The notes under the pieces were generated by a model. The model searched no databases, was not told the DNA's origin, and was given only the letters and a program-made list of their open reading frames with translations. DNA of 64,000 nucleotides, taken from the NCBI GenBank assembly GCA_020796225.1, contig CM036764.1:21466733-21530732 (forward strand), given 5' to 3'. This stretch comes from Arion vulgaris. Taxonomy: Eukaryota > Mollusca > Gastropoda > Stylommatophora > Arionidae. The position numbers were made by a program, and so were the translations under genes. Shown here piece by piece: positions 21,668 through 31,914 of the stretch (its first letter is position 1; the number at the start of each line of letters is the position of its first letter).

Positions 21668-22130
21668 TTATGGGGCTCTCTGCGGCATAGTGGTTAGATA
21701 CTCGCTTCATGTGCCAAAGGTACATGGTTGCTCCTCGAGGCGCCTCCTGGGTATTTTTCCAGAGATCTCTGACCTCAGTGTAGGTGAGATCGAGTTCCTA
21801 GTCCTATTTGAAATGGACGATAAAACTTAGGTAATGTGTTAAATTTGAGCACGTAAAAGAACCCCTGGCAGTCGCCACCACCACCGCCATCAAAGAACCC
21901 TTCAGAGTCGAGAAGTGCATAATGGAAAGCCGCTGCCTAGGCAAAATTCATTTTTAAAAAGATTAAAAATAAAATTCATGCAAAAATATCTTCACTCTCT
22001 TCAAGAATACGTCGGGACCCACGCCGGTGCTAGACGGTCTGCACTGCAGCTGAGATCTTCTTGTGTAAGAAAGAGATCAGAGCACACATGTTTATTCATA
22101 GAAGTGCAATGAAACAATGAAACAATCAAC
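21668..22130 (+). mobile_element. tRNA-derived SINE, family S5 (about 460 bp)
   Basis: Head GGGGCTCTCTGCGGCATAGT carries an A-box-like element. The body contains ATCTCTGACCTCAGTGTAGG and TTTGAGCACGTAAAAGAACC, and the tail is AATGAAACAATGAAACAATC. Two minus-strand copies (32900-33330 and 55385-55862) share the full length, including a GATT-type tail. Confidence 0.8.
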
Positions 22131-22554
22131 ACATACTAGCTGTTAACTAGTAATATAACATAGATGTTGATAACTAACATACAAACTAACGCATACGACG
22201 CGTGTAGTTAACTTGCAATTAAATAAGTTTTGATATTTACATAGAAACTAACAGATACATTATTAGATAAGATAACAAAATAGTTGGTAGTTAGCTTGCA
22301 ACAAGTACATGGATGTTGTTAGTTAACATTGAATTGGTAAACATGTTTTGATAATTCAGACAGGAAGATACACAGACACGTTGGTACCTATTATATTCTT
22401 CCTGTTCCGTTCTACGTTACAAATGACTTGCACGCAACTTCTCAATATTACCCTTTCCTGAGCAACTCGCTCAATCTTCTGTATGGAAATGAGTTCCATA
22501 TATCTCGTCTCTCTAAGTAAAGTTCGTTTCAGGGTTTCCCTAGGACGTACTTTC

Positions 22555-22792
22555 TTTCTTGAACTTTTTACCTCCCACTTCAATCCATGATTTGTGTTTC
22601 TTTGATAATTCTGTATCTCCACTTCAATCCATGTTTTGTGTTTCTTTGATAACTTGTATCTCCCAAATTCAATCCATGTTTTGTGTTTCTTTGATAACTC
22701 TGTATCTCCCACTTCAATCCATGTTTTGTGTTTCTTTGATAACTTTATCTCCCACTTCAATCCATGTTTTGTGTTTCTTTGATAATTTCTTC
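22555..22792 (-). repeat. 45-bp tandem repeat inside LINE coding sequence
   Basis: Five copies of CCACTTCAATCCATG plus TTTTGTGTTTCTTTGATAA. The period is a multiple of three, so the encoded Lys-His-Lys-Thr-Trp-Ile-Glu-Val motif repeats in frame in part. The sister LINE copies have a single unit here. Confidence 0.92.
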
Positions 22793-22843
22793 GCTGAGTG
22801 TACCCAACATATCTCCATCTTATCATTCTTACAACAGTTGTTA

Positions 22844-23079
22844 AAAGGGTTTTAAAGCCGAAGGATTGACTTCATTGCACCGGGTTTTACCCATATGGCT
22901 CGGTCCCTCTCCGCAGAAATGTCACGCCACCTGTCAAGAGTATTGCACAAAGCACGAACTCCGTAGCTCCGGCAACGATCCTAGGGTCTCTGAAAAAATT
23001 GACAGAACGTTGCAGTCCGGATTCGAACCTTCGACTCGCAAGGCAAAGGGCGTAACCACTCAGCCAGAGAGATCCCCGA
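22844..23079 (-). mobile_element. tRNA-derived SINE, family S1, with target duplication
   Basis: On the minus strand the head reads TCTCTGGCTGAGTGGTTACG (A box) and then GGTTCGAATCCGGAC (B box), both close to RNA polymerase III promoter consensus. An 8-bp duplication AGTTGTTA flanks it (22836-22843 and 23080-23087). It lies inside the LINE at 22385-23765. Confidence 0.92.
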
Positions 23080-23330
23080 AGTTGTTATTAGTAGTTGACC
23101 AGACATTTCTCTAATTTTATCACTACTCCTGATTTGGTCAAATATTATATTCATTATTTCTGACAGACATCTATTTTCAAATGTATCCAATTTGTTTATC
23201 TACATGTTTAGTTATTTCAACTCTCCTAGCATATGCTAGGATTGATACACCACTGAAATTGAAAGTTCGTTATTTAGTTTTAAAACTATATAACTTGGAG
23301 TTCCATATTATATTTAGAATTGTAAGAGCT

Positions 23331-23574
23331 TAAAGGGTTTTTAAGCCGAAGAATTGACTTCATTGCACGGGGTGTTACTCCATATTGCTCAGCCCCTCTC
23401 CGCAGAAATGGCACGCCATCTGCAGAGAGTATTGCACAAAACTCGAACTACGTAGCTCCAGCAACAATCCTAGGTGTCTCTGAAAAAACTGCACTCGTGA
23501 ACAGAACGGCGCGGTCCGGATTCGCTCCACGACCTTGACTCACAAGGCTTAACCACTTAGCCACAGAGACCCCT
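23331..23574 (-). mobile_element. tRNA-derived SINE, family S1, with target duplication
   Basis: Minus-strand head GTCTCTGTGGCTAAGTGGTT. The flanks are ATTGTAAGAGCT (23319-23330) and ATTGTTAGAGTT (23575-23586), a 12-bp duplication with two changes. It is the second insertion in the same LINE. Confidence 0.9.
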
Positions 23575-23764
23575 ATTGTTAGAGTTGATGCTACTTTGAC
23601 AATTCCTAGCATAATTTATTTTATTAGTAATTCGTGTGCAATCAAAATTGTACTCAAATTGGTGGACTGCTCTGTTATTTTTGTCATTTTGTATTCCGGT
23701 ATGATATCTGCATTACTTTTCATATTCATCTTCATTGCTGCAGTCTTACAGTATTTTACTTATC

Positions 23765-24279
23765 ATGCAAGATAACGGACTGTTGACAGCAAACAAAGAA
23801 GAGAAACAAGTTGGTGGTGGACATAACAAAACTGTCCCGTTTGCAGCTAATATAAAATACAACATACGTGTTGGTTAACATACGCGATAACATAATTATT
23901 TGTTAATTAAGATTCAAGTTAACAGAGATATTTGCAGGTAGGTATTACAAATTCCAAGTATCCCTTAAGTCGAAGTGTGGCTCGCCTGAATGACGAGGGG
24001 CACTTGTAATAAAGAAGCCAAGCATTCATGTAAAAATCAGTCATAGGTTCTATAGTAGGAACAATGAATACGCTGCAATTCCTAGATGGCGAACGAAAAA
24101 AAAGTACCTTTAAAAAAAAGAGAAGTTCATAAACAAAACTCTACATGTCTCTCCGTTTACATAATGAGATTTTTTTGTAAGAAAAATAAAATATTCTTAT
24201 CAGATGCGTCCATAATTCATCAACTTGAAGTCGAACTTGTTTTCTTGAAATAGTGTACTACATAGATTTCAATTATGGT
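23765..24279. other. Spacer, no gene seen
   Basis: AT-rich sequence with a short S6-like end around 23965-24020 (TGGCTCGCCTGAATGACGAG). It abuts the TA target site of the mariner-type element. Confidence 0.5.
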
Positions 24280-24280
24280 A

Positions 24281-24387
24281 TAGTCTGTCCATTAATTCGT
24301 GAGCACGTTTGAAATTGATTTTCTCGAAAACTGCCTGTTGGATCTCAGTGATTTTTTGCATGCTGCCTTAGAATATCCATGACGCTA
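24281..24387 (+). repeat. Left terminal inverted repeat
   Basis: Pairs with 26362-26467 over nearly its full length. It starts TAGTCTGTCC and ends CATGACGCTA. Confidence 0.95.
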
Positions 24388-24769
24388 AAATAAAGCTAAC
24401 CAGTAGTTCATAGATGCTACGGATTTTGCACATCGGCGAATTCCTTTGATCTTTTATGACAATTGCAAATACGGGGCTCAAATTTTAGATTTTACAGTAA
24501 TCCCTAGAATTTGTTCATGTCAATTCTATTCATAGGTGTATCTCCACATTAACTTGATAGGTCAAGTAATTAAGTGTGTTGCCCTTTATGTGCAATCGTG
24601 AACTTGGATACAATATGCAACAGTTAGTCCTCCCTTCGGTCACCATTAGACCCCAGGGTGTCTTAACTTCACCACAAATTGTATGATGATAGACGCATTT
24701 GGATATGGAAATGTATACGTTGCTATTTCTCAGTCTGTAATCAAAATATGATTTGTATCATCCCGAATC

Positions 24770-26023
24770 TCACGATTCCATGAGGTTGATAATTGTTACT
24801 GGCTGGACAAATTGTAATCCATCTCGGTGCCAGTACTCGTCTTCCTCTCGGAGCACATGTTCAACACACTTCTTCCAGAACTGCATGTCTATCATTGAGA
24901 GGGACTCACGTGTCAGAACTTCAACATCACACATTTTAAACGTCCTGTTCTGTTCGGCAACTTGCCCTTTTACTTTAGCCCAGACAAGCTCTATCGGATT
25001 GAGGTGAGCATGATATGGAGGTAGTCGCAAAGACGTGTGGCCGTATTCCGCAATGATTTTGTCAATATGAAACACCTTTGTCTTATTTGTCATCCTCACC
25101 AGGTGCAACAACTCGGGTTTCAAATATGTATCATCGAAGCTGACATTTTCCTTAGCAAGCCAAGTCCTAATTTGATCTTTTGTATTTGATGCAGTTGGTA
25201 CTTTGTCTTCCGCTGATACTGCGTTGTGATAGGATGCATTATCCATTACCAAGCTTGATGGTCTGTTTAGAATTGAAAGTAGATCTTTCTCCATCCAGTG
25301 CCTGAAAATATGTCCATTCATTTCTGTGTGGTAGTCCCTACCGTCGGTACTTTTGATTGGAAAATAAGTCCAGCGTCATGGACAAGACCTTCTTCACTGC
25401 TTCCTGCATGTGTTAGTATAATACGCTGGCCTTTGCTGCTTGGTATTTTTCTTTCTGTTCACCGTCTACTGATTGCCATTCTTTAGCATTGGTGTGGTGA
25501 GCATTGACCCAGGATTCGTCCAAATATACAATATCATAGCCTTGCCTCCGCCGCTCACGGATCTGCCTCAGGTATTTACTTCAGGCAGCAATTAAATGTG
25601 GCTTTCACAAATAATATTCCTGCCGCCTATAGTTTTTCTGAAGGTGAAGCCGGGGGCTCTTACAATTTTCCATAGAGTACTTTTAGAAATGTCTATACTG
25701 CAATCTGATTGCAGTTTTAATTTCAGTTTCCTGAGAGTAACAAGTTGATTTGTCGCAAACATTTTCAAGAGCTCCCGTCTTATGACATCTATGTCAAAGT
25801 CGTCAATTGTTCTTTTCCTTCCTTGCTTGACATTAGTGCACTTTGTGTCCTGTTTAATCCATCGTGAAAAGGATTCTCTATTCAGACCAAGCGCCAGTTG
25901 CGTTCGTTTCTCAGGGTTATGAATATCGCAATATAGATGACCTCTCTTAGATTCCCTACGGAAGTGTTGGTATAGTAAAACTGTAACCTTCTGCATTGTT
26001 ATAAATGTGCACTTCAGACTCAT
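24770..26023 (-). pseudogene. Transposase with DDE catalytic core, frameshifted
   Basis: The reading runs from a likely Met at about 26023 to the stop at 24770. The N-terminal half (26023-25592) has a helix-turn-helix-like region (Leu-Gly-Leu-Asn-Arg-Glu-Ser-Phe-Ser-Arg-Trp) and a Gly-Arg-Lys-Arg hinge. Catalytic landmarks are Tyr-Leu-Asp-Glu-Ser-Trp (25510-25530), Val-Met-Asp-Asn-Ala-Ser-Tyr-His (Asp codon 25241-25243) and His-Leu-Asn-Pro-Ile-Glu-Leu-Val-Trp (Glu codon 24989-24991). I count 83 residues between the second Asp and the Glu, far more than the usual 34 to 39. Breaks: a frame change near 25600, a TGA near 25580, a frame change near 25460 and a one-base loss in an A run near 25355. 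The C-terminal 183 residues remain open. The enzyme would have cut and pasted its own element. As it stands it cannot be made whole. Confidence 0.9.
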
Positions 26024-26361
26024 TATGAATGTGATATCAATGTCAGTTTTGATAAACCAACAAATATGATACAATAGTTTCATACAAATAGCGAGATACA
26101 CCTATAACTATACAACGGTATCCCAATTATAACGTCATATGCTTTCCGCTTTCAAAGTCGACTGGGTTAGGTGCACGGAATTCCGTGAAATTGTTGTTTA
26201 CTCACGATATTTCAATGTTACCATAATGTATTTTTAGAACAACGCGTCTGTGTACCGTAGATCTGTTACTATTGTGTACAATCCGGTGAGGTTGATTTTA
26301 ATATAACCTGAAGAAGAAATATTTCAAACTACAACAAATTTTCTTGGAAAAAATATTTCTC

Positions 26362-26467
26362 TAGCGTCATGGATATTCTAAGGCTGCTTGCAAAAATCAC
26401 TGAGATCCAACAGGTAGTTTTCGAGAAAATCAATATCAAACGTGCTCACGAATTAATGGACAGACTA
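26362..26467 (-). repeat. Right terminal inverted repeat
   Basis: Reverse complement of 24281-24387 with a handful of substitutions. The TA target duplicate follows at 26468. Confidence 0.95.
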
Positions 26468-26481
26468 TAACAGTAGTATCG

Positions 26482-26735
26482 TGAGCGGCTGTAGCACAAG
26501 CGGTAGTGAGCTCGATCACAAACCCAAGCGTACCTAGTTCAAATCCCACGGTGCGCAAGTTTGGGAAGCAAATTCGTTTCCGTGGGATTTTACAAAAGGT
26601 AAAAATAGACCTCACCGTTCAGAAAGCAATGGCAAACTACGGAACGTATAAGTGGTGCCTAGAGAAATCAAGGACTCGTTTACTGTGGTTGATGGCTATG
26701 TCCTGCCTGTACAGGATATGTCACGATTTTGTTTT
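26482..26735 (+). mobile_element. tRNA-derived SINE, family S3
   Basis: Best copy of the family: an A-box-like TGTAGCACAAGCGGTAGTGA, a B-box CTAGTTCAAATCCC, body GTTCAGAAAGCAATGGCAAA, and 3' end CTGTACAGGATATGTCACGA. It begins 13 bp beyond the transposon target site. Confidence 0.85.
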
Positions 26736-26933
26736 CAACAGTGAGAGAAAACAGTGAGAGAAAACAAATTCTGAATTTAAACACCCATCTCACTCGGAAT
26801 TACCGACTTGACATGAGAAGGGGCTTATTAGTGATTGCAAACAGCTACCACAGTTTTTTTTTAAATCGTTCTCTTGTGATTTTGTTAACTATCTTGTTCT
26901 CGACACCAAGCAGTGATGCCCAGTGGAATACTG

Positions 26934-27190
26934 ATTGTGCTCGTGTGTTGATCGGGCTGTAAGGGAAGTAAGAATAGCAATACTGTGACCTACAAGGCAT
27001 GTCGTAAGAGTGGACTGAGGTGAAGCTACAGTAGTAAATAAAAAGTATCACAGAAATCAGATGTGCTAGACTACTTGTAGACGCGTAACTGGCACACCAT
27101 ACAATAGCTCTTAGGCTCAGATCACATACGAATCCCATATAGTGCTTAATAAGTGGTAGATATGGAGCGTTCGAAGAAGAAGAAGAATAC
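26934..27190 (+). mobile_element. SINE family S2
   Basis: Head GCTCGTGTGTTGATCGGGCT, body CCTACAAGGCATGTCGTAAG, end GATATGGAGCGTTCGAAGAA with a GAA tail. A small internal deletion lies near 27020. Confidence 0.87.
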
Positions 27191-27279
27191 GGATTTGGGG
27201 TACGCTTGTTATTTGTGAACACATAAAACGCCATATAAATTGTACAGAGAGATGGGTGTCAATATTGTTGCAGTCCGAA

Positions 27280-27465
27280 ATTAACGACATACTAATTATG
27301 CAAAGTCATTGATTAATCAACATCGAACTGGCGTGTTGGGCCGATGGACGCTGCTGGATTTGGAGATTGATTAATCAACATTGAACTGGCGTGTTGGGCC
27401 GTTGGACGCTGCTGGATTTGCTGAGGCGGAGATCGGAGCACCTATGGATATGTCCGAGTCATTAA
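27280..27465 (+). mobile_element. LINE C-terminal fragment with 57-bp tandem duplication
   Basis: Carries the Ile-Asn-Gln-His-Arg-Thr-Gly-Val-Leu-Gly-Arg-Trp block twice (starts at 27311 and 27368), then Leu-Arg-Arg-Arg-Ser-Glu-His in the second repeat frame. The CPEC end is damaged. Confidence 0.8.
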
Positions 27466-27520
27466 TTATTTTGTTTGACTAATTGTCACCATTTTCTTTG
27501 TCTTTGTTCTTCGCTTGTAT

Positions 27521-27645
27521 CTTCTTCTACTTCGAACCCTCCATATCAACCACTTGCTAACCAACTCTTTGGAATTTGTATGTGATCTGAGCCTAAGAGC
27601 GATTGTTCGGTGTACCAGTTATGTGCCTACTTATAATTTAAAATG
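27521..27645 (-). mobile_element. SINE family S2, 3' half
   Basis: The reverse complement matches the last about 120 bp of the family, from the GAAGAAG tail (27521-27530) to AGGCACATAACTGG. It is the only S2 piece in the window on the minus strand. Confidence 0.7.
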
Positions 27646-27649
27646 TGTC

Positions 27650-28170
27650 ATGTCCATTCGTTATATTAACATTGCTGTCTTCTTTATATATCCTTGATTC
27701 TCATGATCTTAAATATAACAACGAATAACCTATTTCCACATTTCTTCATTTGTTTACTGAACAATCTATTCTATGCTTCGCAAAATTCCAACATTGCTGC
27801 ACTTTGCAACATTTGATGGCAATACTTTTGATCATATCTGTGAAAGCGCTGATCACAGCCTATGACCTTTCACCCGTCTCTTATATTTAATATCATTGTT
27901 TGTTCTACCGTAACACGGTGTGATAATGAAGATGGTATTGATCATTTCCTGTTTCGCTTCCATGCACTTGTTTACTCGGTTGCTAGGTGATTGTAATATC
28001 ACTTTCATACATATATAATGCGATGTCTCGCAGGAAATATATTCAATCCTGCAGATTTTTGCTTAATGGTACTACACATACACGCAAACACAGGAAGATA
28101 ATATCACACACAGACACATATACACAAACACATACACATGTAGAAATTCAGACACATGCATACATATGCA
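27650..28170. other. Spacer with CA/ACAT-rich stretch
   Basis: AT-rich, with a loose ACACA microsatellite at about 28075-28145. No gene is supported. Confidence 0.5.
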
Positions 28171-28460
28171 TCATCATCAAGGTGCGTATCCTTTATAGGA
28201 CGTTGCCTTTGCAGCGCATCTAAAATTCACTCTGTTCTAGCTAGTTCACCACTTCGTCGATGGTCATGTTCATGGTTTCTTTAATATCTTGTAGCCATCT
28301 TCTTATTGGTCTGCCTGTCCTTCTGCGTCCTGGGACCTTGCCTCCAATATTGTTCTTTCCAGGCCATCGTGACGCTTGATGTGACCAAAGTATCTAATTT
28401 TTCTGTATAGTATGTTGTTTATCAGCCTGTTCTCTTGAACATTTACTTCTTTCAGGACAT
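28170..28460 (-). mobile_element. LINE reverse transcriptase C-terminal end
   Basis: The minus strand gives Asn-Val-Gln-Glu-Asn-Arg-Leu-Ile-Asn, then Tyr-Phe-Gly-His-Ile-Lys-Arg-His-Asp-Gly-Leu-Glu, then a Gly-Arg-Gln-Thr stretch. The CATCATCATC tail at 28170 marks the 3' end. Confidence 0.82.
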
Positions 28461-28699
28461 CAGTGTTTATTCTTACATATCCATACACTTACACACATCG
28501 ATCGAGAATGGAGCTTCTATTATAAAACCGACACCAACAATGTTTATAGAAAACAAACGCTCTGAAGATTTCAACGAAGATAAAGGGTATTCTCTATATC
28601 TCGGTTGCGCACGTTATGCATACCGATATGTGCGGCAAGACGGGACAATCATGAGAGAAACCCCAGTTGATACATCAACCAACACAGAAAGGGATTTAT

Positions 28700-28918
28700 T
28701 AGTTTAAACGCACTGAAGCCCAGCGTATTTGTAGCGCGTTGGACGACGGGTGGCAAGCCTCATGTGAGTGCGGTTCAGTTCCGCTGGCTGGCAGAAAAGT
28801 CACAAGTTCTCCAGATTTACGGTGTTCGTGGCACCGAACCAAAGGGATACGATGTCCATGGCACCTAGACGAAGAGCTGAAAGACTCGAGTGCTTCTGGA
28901 TAAAAAAGCAGCTGAAAT
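28700..28918 (+). mobile_element. tRNA-derived SINE, family S4
   Basis: Matches 60705-60904: GTAGCGCGTTGGACGACGGG with the A box, GTGCGGTTCAGTTCCG as B box, body CCAGATTTACGGTGTTCGTG, end GAGTGCTTCTGGATAAAAAA. Confidence 0.87.
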
Positions 28919-29059
28919 ACATGCTTGGGAGATAATCGGAGCATTTATGGACACGACCGATTTCCATTGAAGATGTTGCTCAAATGAACCATGATCATCT
29001 ACATACATTGTTACCAAAACATAGGTACACATATACACACATGTATAGTATACATATAC

Positions 29060-29085
29060 AACATGTGTATATATATATATATATA
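29060..29085. repeat. Short (TA)n run
   Basis: About 11 TA units within an AT-rich, TACATA-rich stretch. Confidence 0.85.
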
Positions 29086-29309
29086 CATAGAAGTTTACAT
29101 ACATATACATAAGTGCCTGTTCAAATTGTCAGAACACTTTATAACACATTGTTGCTTAGAAAATAGTTTAATATAATGAAAGTGAGAGTAATGTAGAAGA
29201 ATGATATTTACAATAGAATGCTTTATATTTACAATAGAATGCTTATATTTGAAACATAGTCTTATAAAACGAAGTCAACTTCGGAAACGTAAAGAGCACA
29301 TAATTTGAA

Positions 29310-29790
29310 GATAACGTAATACTTTGCAATATAACATGAAGTCACATAATCCTAGCAATATAACATAAGTCACATAATCCTTGCAATATAACATAAAAAA
29401 TCTAAAGCAAATGATTGACTTAATTCACTGTTTACCATATGTCTAGACCTACATTTTTCTACAGAAATGGCACACCACATGCAGAGAGTATTGCACAAAT
29501 CACGAACTCTGTAGTCCCGGCAACAATTCTATGGGTGTTTGGAAAAAACTGCACCGTAAACAGAACGGTGGGGTCCGATTCGAACCACGATTTTCGGAAC
29601 GCAAGGTAAAGGCTTAATCACTTACCCACGAGACCCTTGATAACCTGAAGGCGCGTAATATTTGCAATATAACAGTAAGGTCGTGTAACCTTTGTAATAT
29701 AAGGTAAAAACACGTACAATGTGTTAAATAACATGATGTTATATAGTTCTTGCAGTATAACATAAGGTCACATAGTGACCTTATGTATCA
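29310..29790. repeat. Degenerate tandem repeat of about 29 bp, split by a SINE
   Basis: Units of the form GCAATATAACATAAG plus TCACATAATCCTT occur at 29316-29400 and again, more diverged, at 29640-29790. An S1 SINE (29405-29640) lies between. The final unit forms a 27-bp palindrome at 29760-29786. Confidence 0.75.
29405..29640 (-). mobile_element. tRNA-derived SINE, family S1
   Basis: Shares CAGAAATGGCACACCACATG and GCAGAGAGTATTGCACAAAT with the other copies. Its minus-strand head is degraded (GGTCTCGTGGGTAAGTGATT). Confidence 0.8.
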
Positions 29791-29844
29791 TCGCACGTTC
29801 TTAGTCCCCATTTGATCACGATAAAGTTCTTTTATAATTCGTAT

Positions 29845-30060
29845 TAAGTGTAATGGAAATCCCTTTTTCCGTCCGTTATTGTACACAATTCTTGATGTTC
29901 TACACAATCAAATGCATTTGAGAAGTCAATAAAACACGAGAATAGATCTATATTAAACTCTAGTTTTTCTATGATTGTCCTCATCTTAAATATGTGATCA
30001 CGTTTATCGCTGTTACATCTAAACCCAGTTTGTGTTAAACTCATGTTTTCTTCCATATTC
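29845..30060 (-). mobile_element. LINE reverse transcriptase palm fragment
   Basis: A 70-codon minus-strand frame includes Gln-Thr-Gly-Phe-Arg and Arg-Asp-His-Ile-Phe, then Cys-Phe-Ile-Asp-Phe-Ser-Asn-Ala-Phe-Asp-Cys-Val. This is the RT block that holds the first catalytic Asp of the polymerase. The second catalytic motif (Tyr-x-Asp-Asp) is not present. Confidence 0.85.
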
Positions 30061-30485
30061 CTCTAATGAAACAAAACCAATAAAATAAGATTGCAAACTG
30101 AGATTCTCTAGAACAAATACGACATATCTGTGATACTCTTTCAGTATTGACGTCTTCCATAAGAAAACTAGACCCATTATCCAGTTTGTTTCCATTTTAG
30201 CGATGACATTCAGACATTCAGTAGCAATTCCCTTAGGAAATGTCGCTTAAATGACAGCTTTTCGAAATATCTTCAGTTATACAAGAAGTGTCTGCGTGTT
30301 TCAGTCATATCTGATGCTTAGATGTGCAGCCGGCTCGTCAACCACTTCCTGCACTCATCGTCTCATTGTTCTTTCCCTTGTTCTCTTCCCTAGTATATAA
30401 ATAATAAGTACATTTCCCGTAGCATTTCAGTCCATATTGTAGAAGTTCTGTCACTTCACATTTCTTAACGTAGTGTGCAGGAGGA
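30060..30485. other. Spacer, no gene seen
   Basis: No supported coding frame. A segment near 30455-30490 (CTTCACATTTCTTAACG, then GTGTGCAGGAGG) also appears near 11905-11935, so it may belong to a further dispersed repeat. Confidence 0.45.
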
Positions 30486-31145
30486 AGGAGGGACGTCGCC
30501 GTCCATAATTGTTTGTTGTTAGCAAAAGATATTGCAGTCTTTATCGACTCAAAATCAGTTCTCCAGGCGATCTCATGTCCCATACAAGACAAACTCATCC
30601 ATGACATAAGGCATAAAATCAGCTTGCTGTTCACAAAATCAGAATTAGTTCTACAATGGATTCCAGTACACTGCCGCATCTCCATAAATGAAAAGACTAG
30701 TATACTTGAAAGAGCTTGAATGAGCCTAACACAATCACACCCAACACAAAGCTTTACAGAAGCAAAAACTCCTTACAAAGTTCAGAAATATTACGTGGAG
30801 AAAAACAAACCAAACGATGTATGCAGCCCAGATCATGAAAACATAAACACATTAAACAGAAAAACGCAGACCACAGTCGTCAAACTTAGAATGGGACACT
30901 GCAGTCTCAAATCACACCTCCATAGAATGGGTCTCAGATACTCGGCTGCCTGTACATCTGGAGCACCAAAGCAGTCCCCAGAGCACATCCTACAAGACTG
31001 CCCCAGCCTTGGAAATCAGGCGAATAGGAACAAGCCATCAGAACAAACTATGCTGGACCTGTGAATACCTCAAGCGCATCGTCCTGTCTATGACGCATGT
31101 AGGAATAGTTGCAGAGCAGATGTTGACTGCAGAAGAAGAGGTTTA
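30485..31145 (+). mobile_element. LINE RNase H end and C-terminal zinc-finger domain
   Basis: A single frame from 30513 to 31064 is broken only by one TGA at 30717. The first part has Val-Phe-Ile-Asp-Ser-Lys-Ser-Val (RNase H Asp motif) and Trp-Ile-Pro-Val-His-Cys...Asn-Glu-Lys. The second part has Leu-Arg-Met-Gly-His-Cys, then Glu-His-Ile-Leu-Gln-Asp-Cys-Pro. It ends with a GCAGAAGAAGAGG tail. The upstream endonuclease and RT are missing. Confidence 0.88.
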
Positions 31146-31315
31146 ATTCAATTCTTCATGACGTTTAAAGTGATCAAAACACTTTTCGTTGTCCTATATA
31201 TTCAATCATCATCAATGTTTTAATTGTTATGTTATGAATTTGTTTGTTCTTTTCTGTCTCCATTATATATCAAGAATTTGTCTATAGCATTTGCATTCAA
31301 TAGAAAAAGTGCGAT
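31145..31315 (-). mobile_element. Short LINE reverse transcriptase fragment
   Basis: The minus strand gives Ile-Glu-Cys-Lys-Cys-Tyr-Arg-Gln-Ile-Leu and then Lys-Arg-Thr-Asn. Strongly decayed. Confidence 0.55.
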
Positions 31316-31369
31316 TCTTTTCTCATTTGCTTAGTGTTCAGGTTTCACATGCTAATGGTTACTGGTTAC

Positions 31370-31640
31370 TGAACTGACGTCATTGCACTACGTGTAGACA
31401 CATATGTGCTCAGTCTCACCCAATAGATGTCGAAGGGTATGCATACTGATGGTTCCCGTGGCACTCTAGTTAAACACACTTCTCACCCTGCCCCTCAGTT
31501 CTTCTTACACAACTGGTAACTTCAAACTTCTTAAGTCGCTGGATCGATTCAACACTTGCTTTAGTATCTTCATTCAAATGCAGTCGTGAAGAAACCGAAG
31601 AACATCAAACTTATCATCTTAAACTCCCTGACAATCAATG
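31370..31640 (-). mobile_element. LINE C-terminal zinc-finger fragment
   Basis: The minus strand gives Leu-Asn-Arg-Ser-Ser-Asp-Leu, then Arg-Gly-Arg-Val-Arg-Ser-Val-Phe-Asn, then Gly-Thr-Ile-Ser-Met-His-Thr-Leu-Arg. It is the same domain as at 39840-40040 and 54430-54775. Its 3' end has the CAGTAACCAGTAACC tail. Confidence 0.8.
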
Positions 31641-31832
31641 ATGTTGATTTGATGTCCGCTGCGCGTGCCCAGCGTGATCGTAGCCGTTGACTGTGGGTGA
31701 CTAGCCTCTGTGACGGTTAAATTCGTGGCAGGCAGAAACAGATCCCAGATCACGGTGTTCGGCAGACCGGTTAGATGTCCATGGTAGGCGAAACTAAAGC
31801 TTCGGATCGACCCAAAAAAAAAATGTCCGCTT
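31640..31832 (+). mobile_element. SINE family S4, degraded
   Basis: Still shows GCGTGCCCAGCGTGATCGTA, GATCCCAGATCACGGTGTTC, TAGATGTCCATGG and an A-rich tail at about 31815-31823, with many indels. Confidence 0.65.
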
Positions 31833-31914
31833 CATAGTCGAACCCCGCATGTTCAGGACAGAACAACGTGCCTGAGGTTAGCCAATAGAACATACAAATG
31901 CTGATACAGACAGA

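Larger units (their letters stand above)
22385..23765 (-). mobile_element. LINE reverse transcriptase 3' third interrupted by two SINEs
   Basis: Read from 23765 down, the LINE gives Asn-Ala-Asp-Ile-Ile-Pro-Glu, the RT thumb region, Cys-Leu-Ser-Glu-Ile-Met-Asn-Ile, and an end of Ile-Glu-Arg-Val-Ala-Gln-Glu-Arg. Two S1 SINEs (22844-23079, 23331-23574) sit in it. Removing them restores colinearity with the sister LINE at 11089-11845. A 45-bp coding segment is repeated about five times at 22555-22792. Confidence 0.87.
24281..26467 (-). mobile_element. Tc1/mariner-superfamily DNA transposon, complete but inactive
   Basis: The 2187-bp element is bounded by inverted repeats of about 107 bp (24281-24387 and 26362-26467) beginning TAGTCTGTCCATTAATTCGT, with few mismatches. 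TA dinucleotides flank both ends (24279-24280, 26468-26469), the target duplication typical of the superfamily. It holds one transposase gene on the minus strand, now broken by frameshifts and a stop. The long arms and the wide spacing between the last two catalytic residues set it apart from ordinary mariner elements. Confidence 0.95.

Noticed and set aside
28435..28707. 90-codon plus-strand frame ending just before an S4 SINE
   Set aside because: No recognised motif. It starts inside a LINE fragment of the opposite strand, so the frame is a composite.
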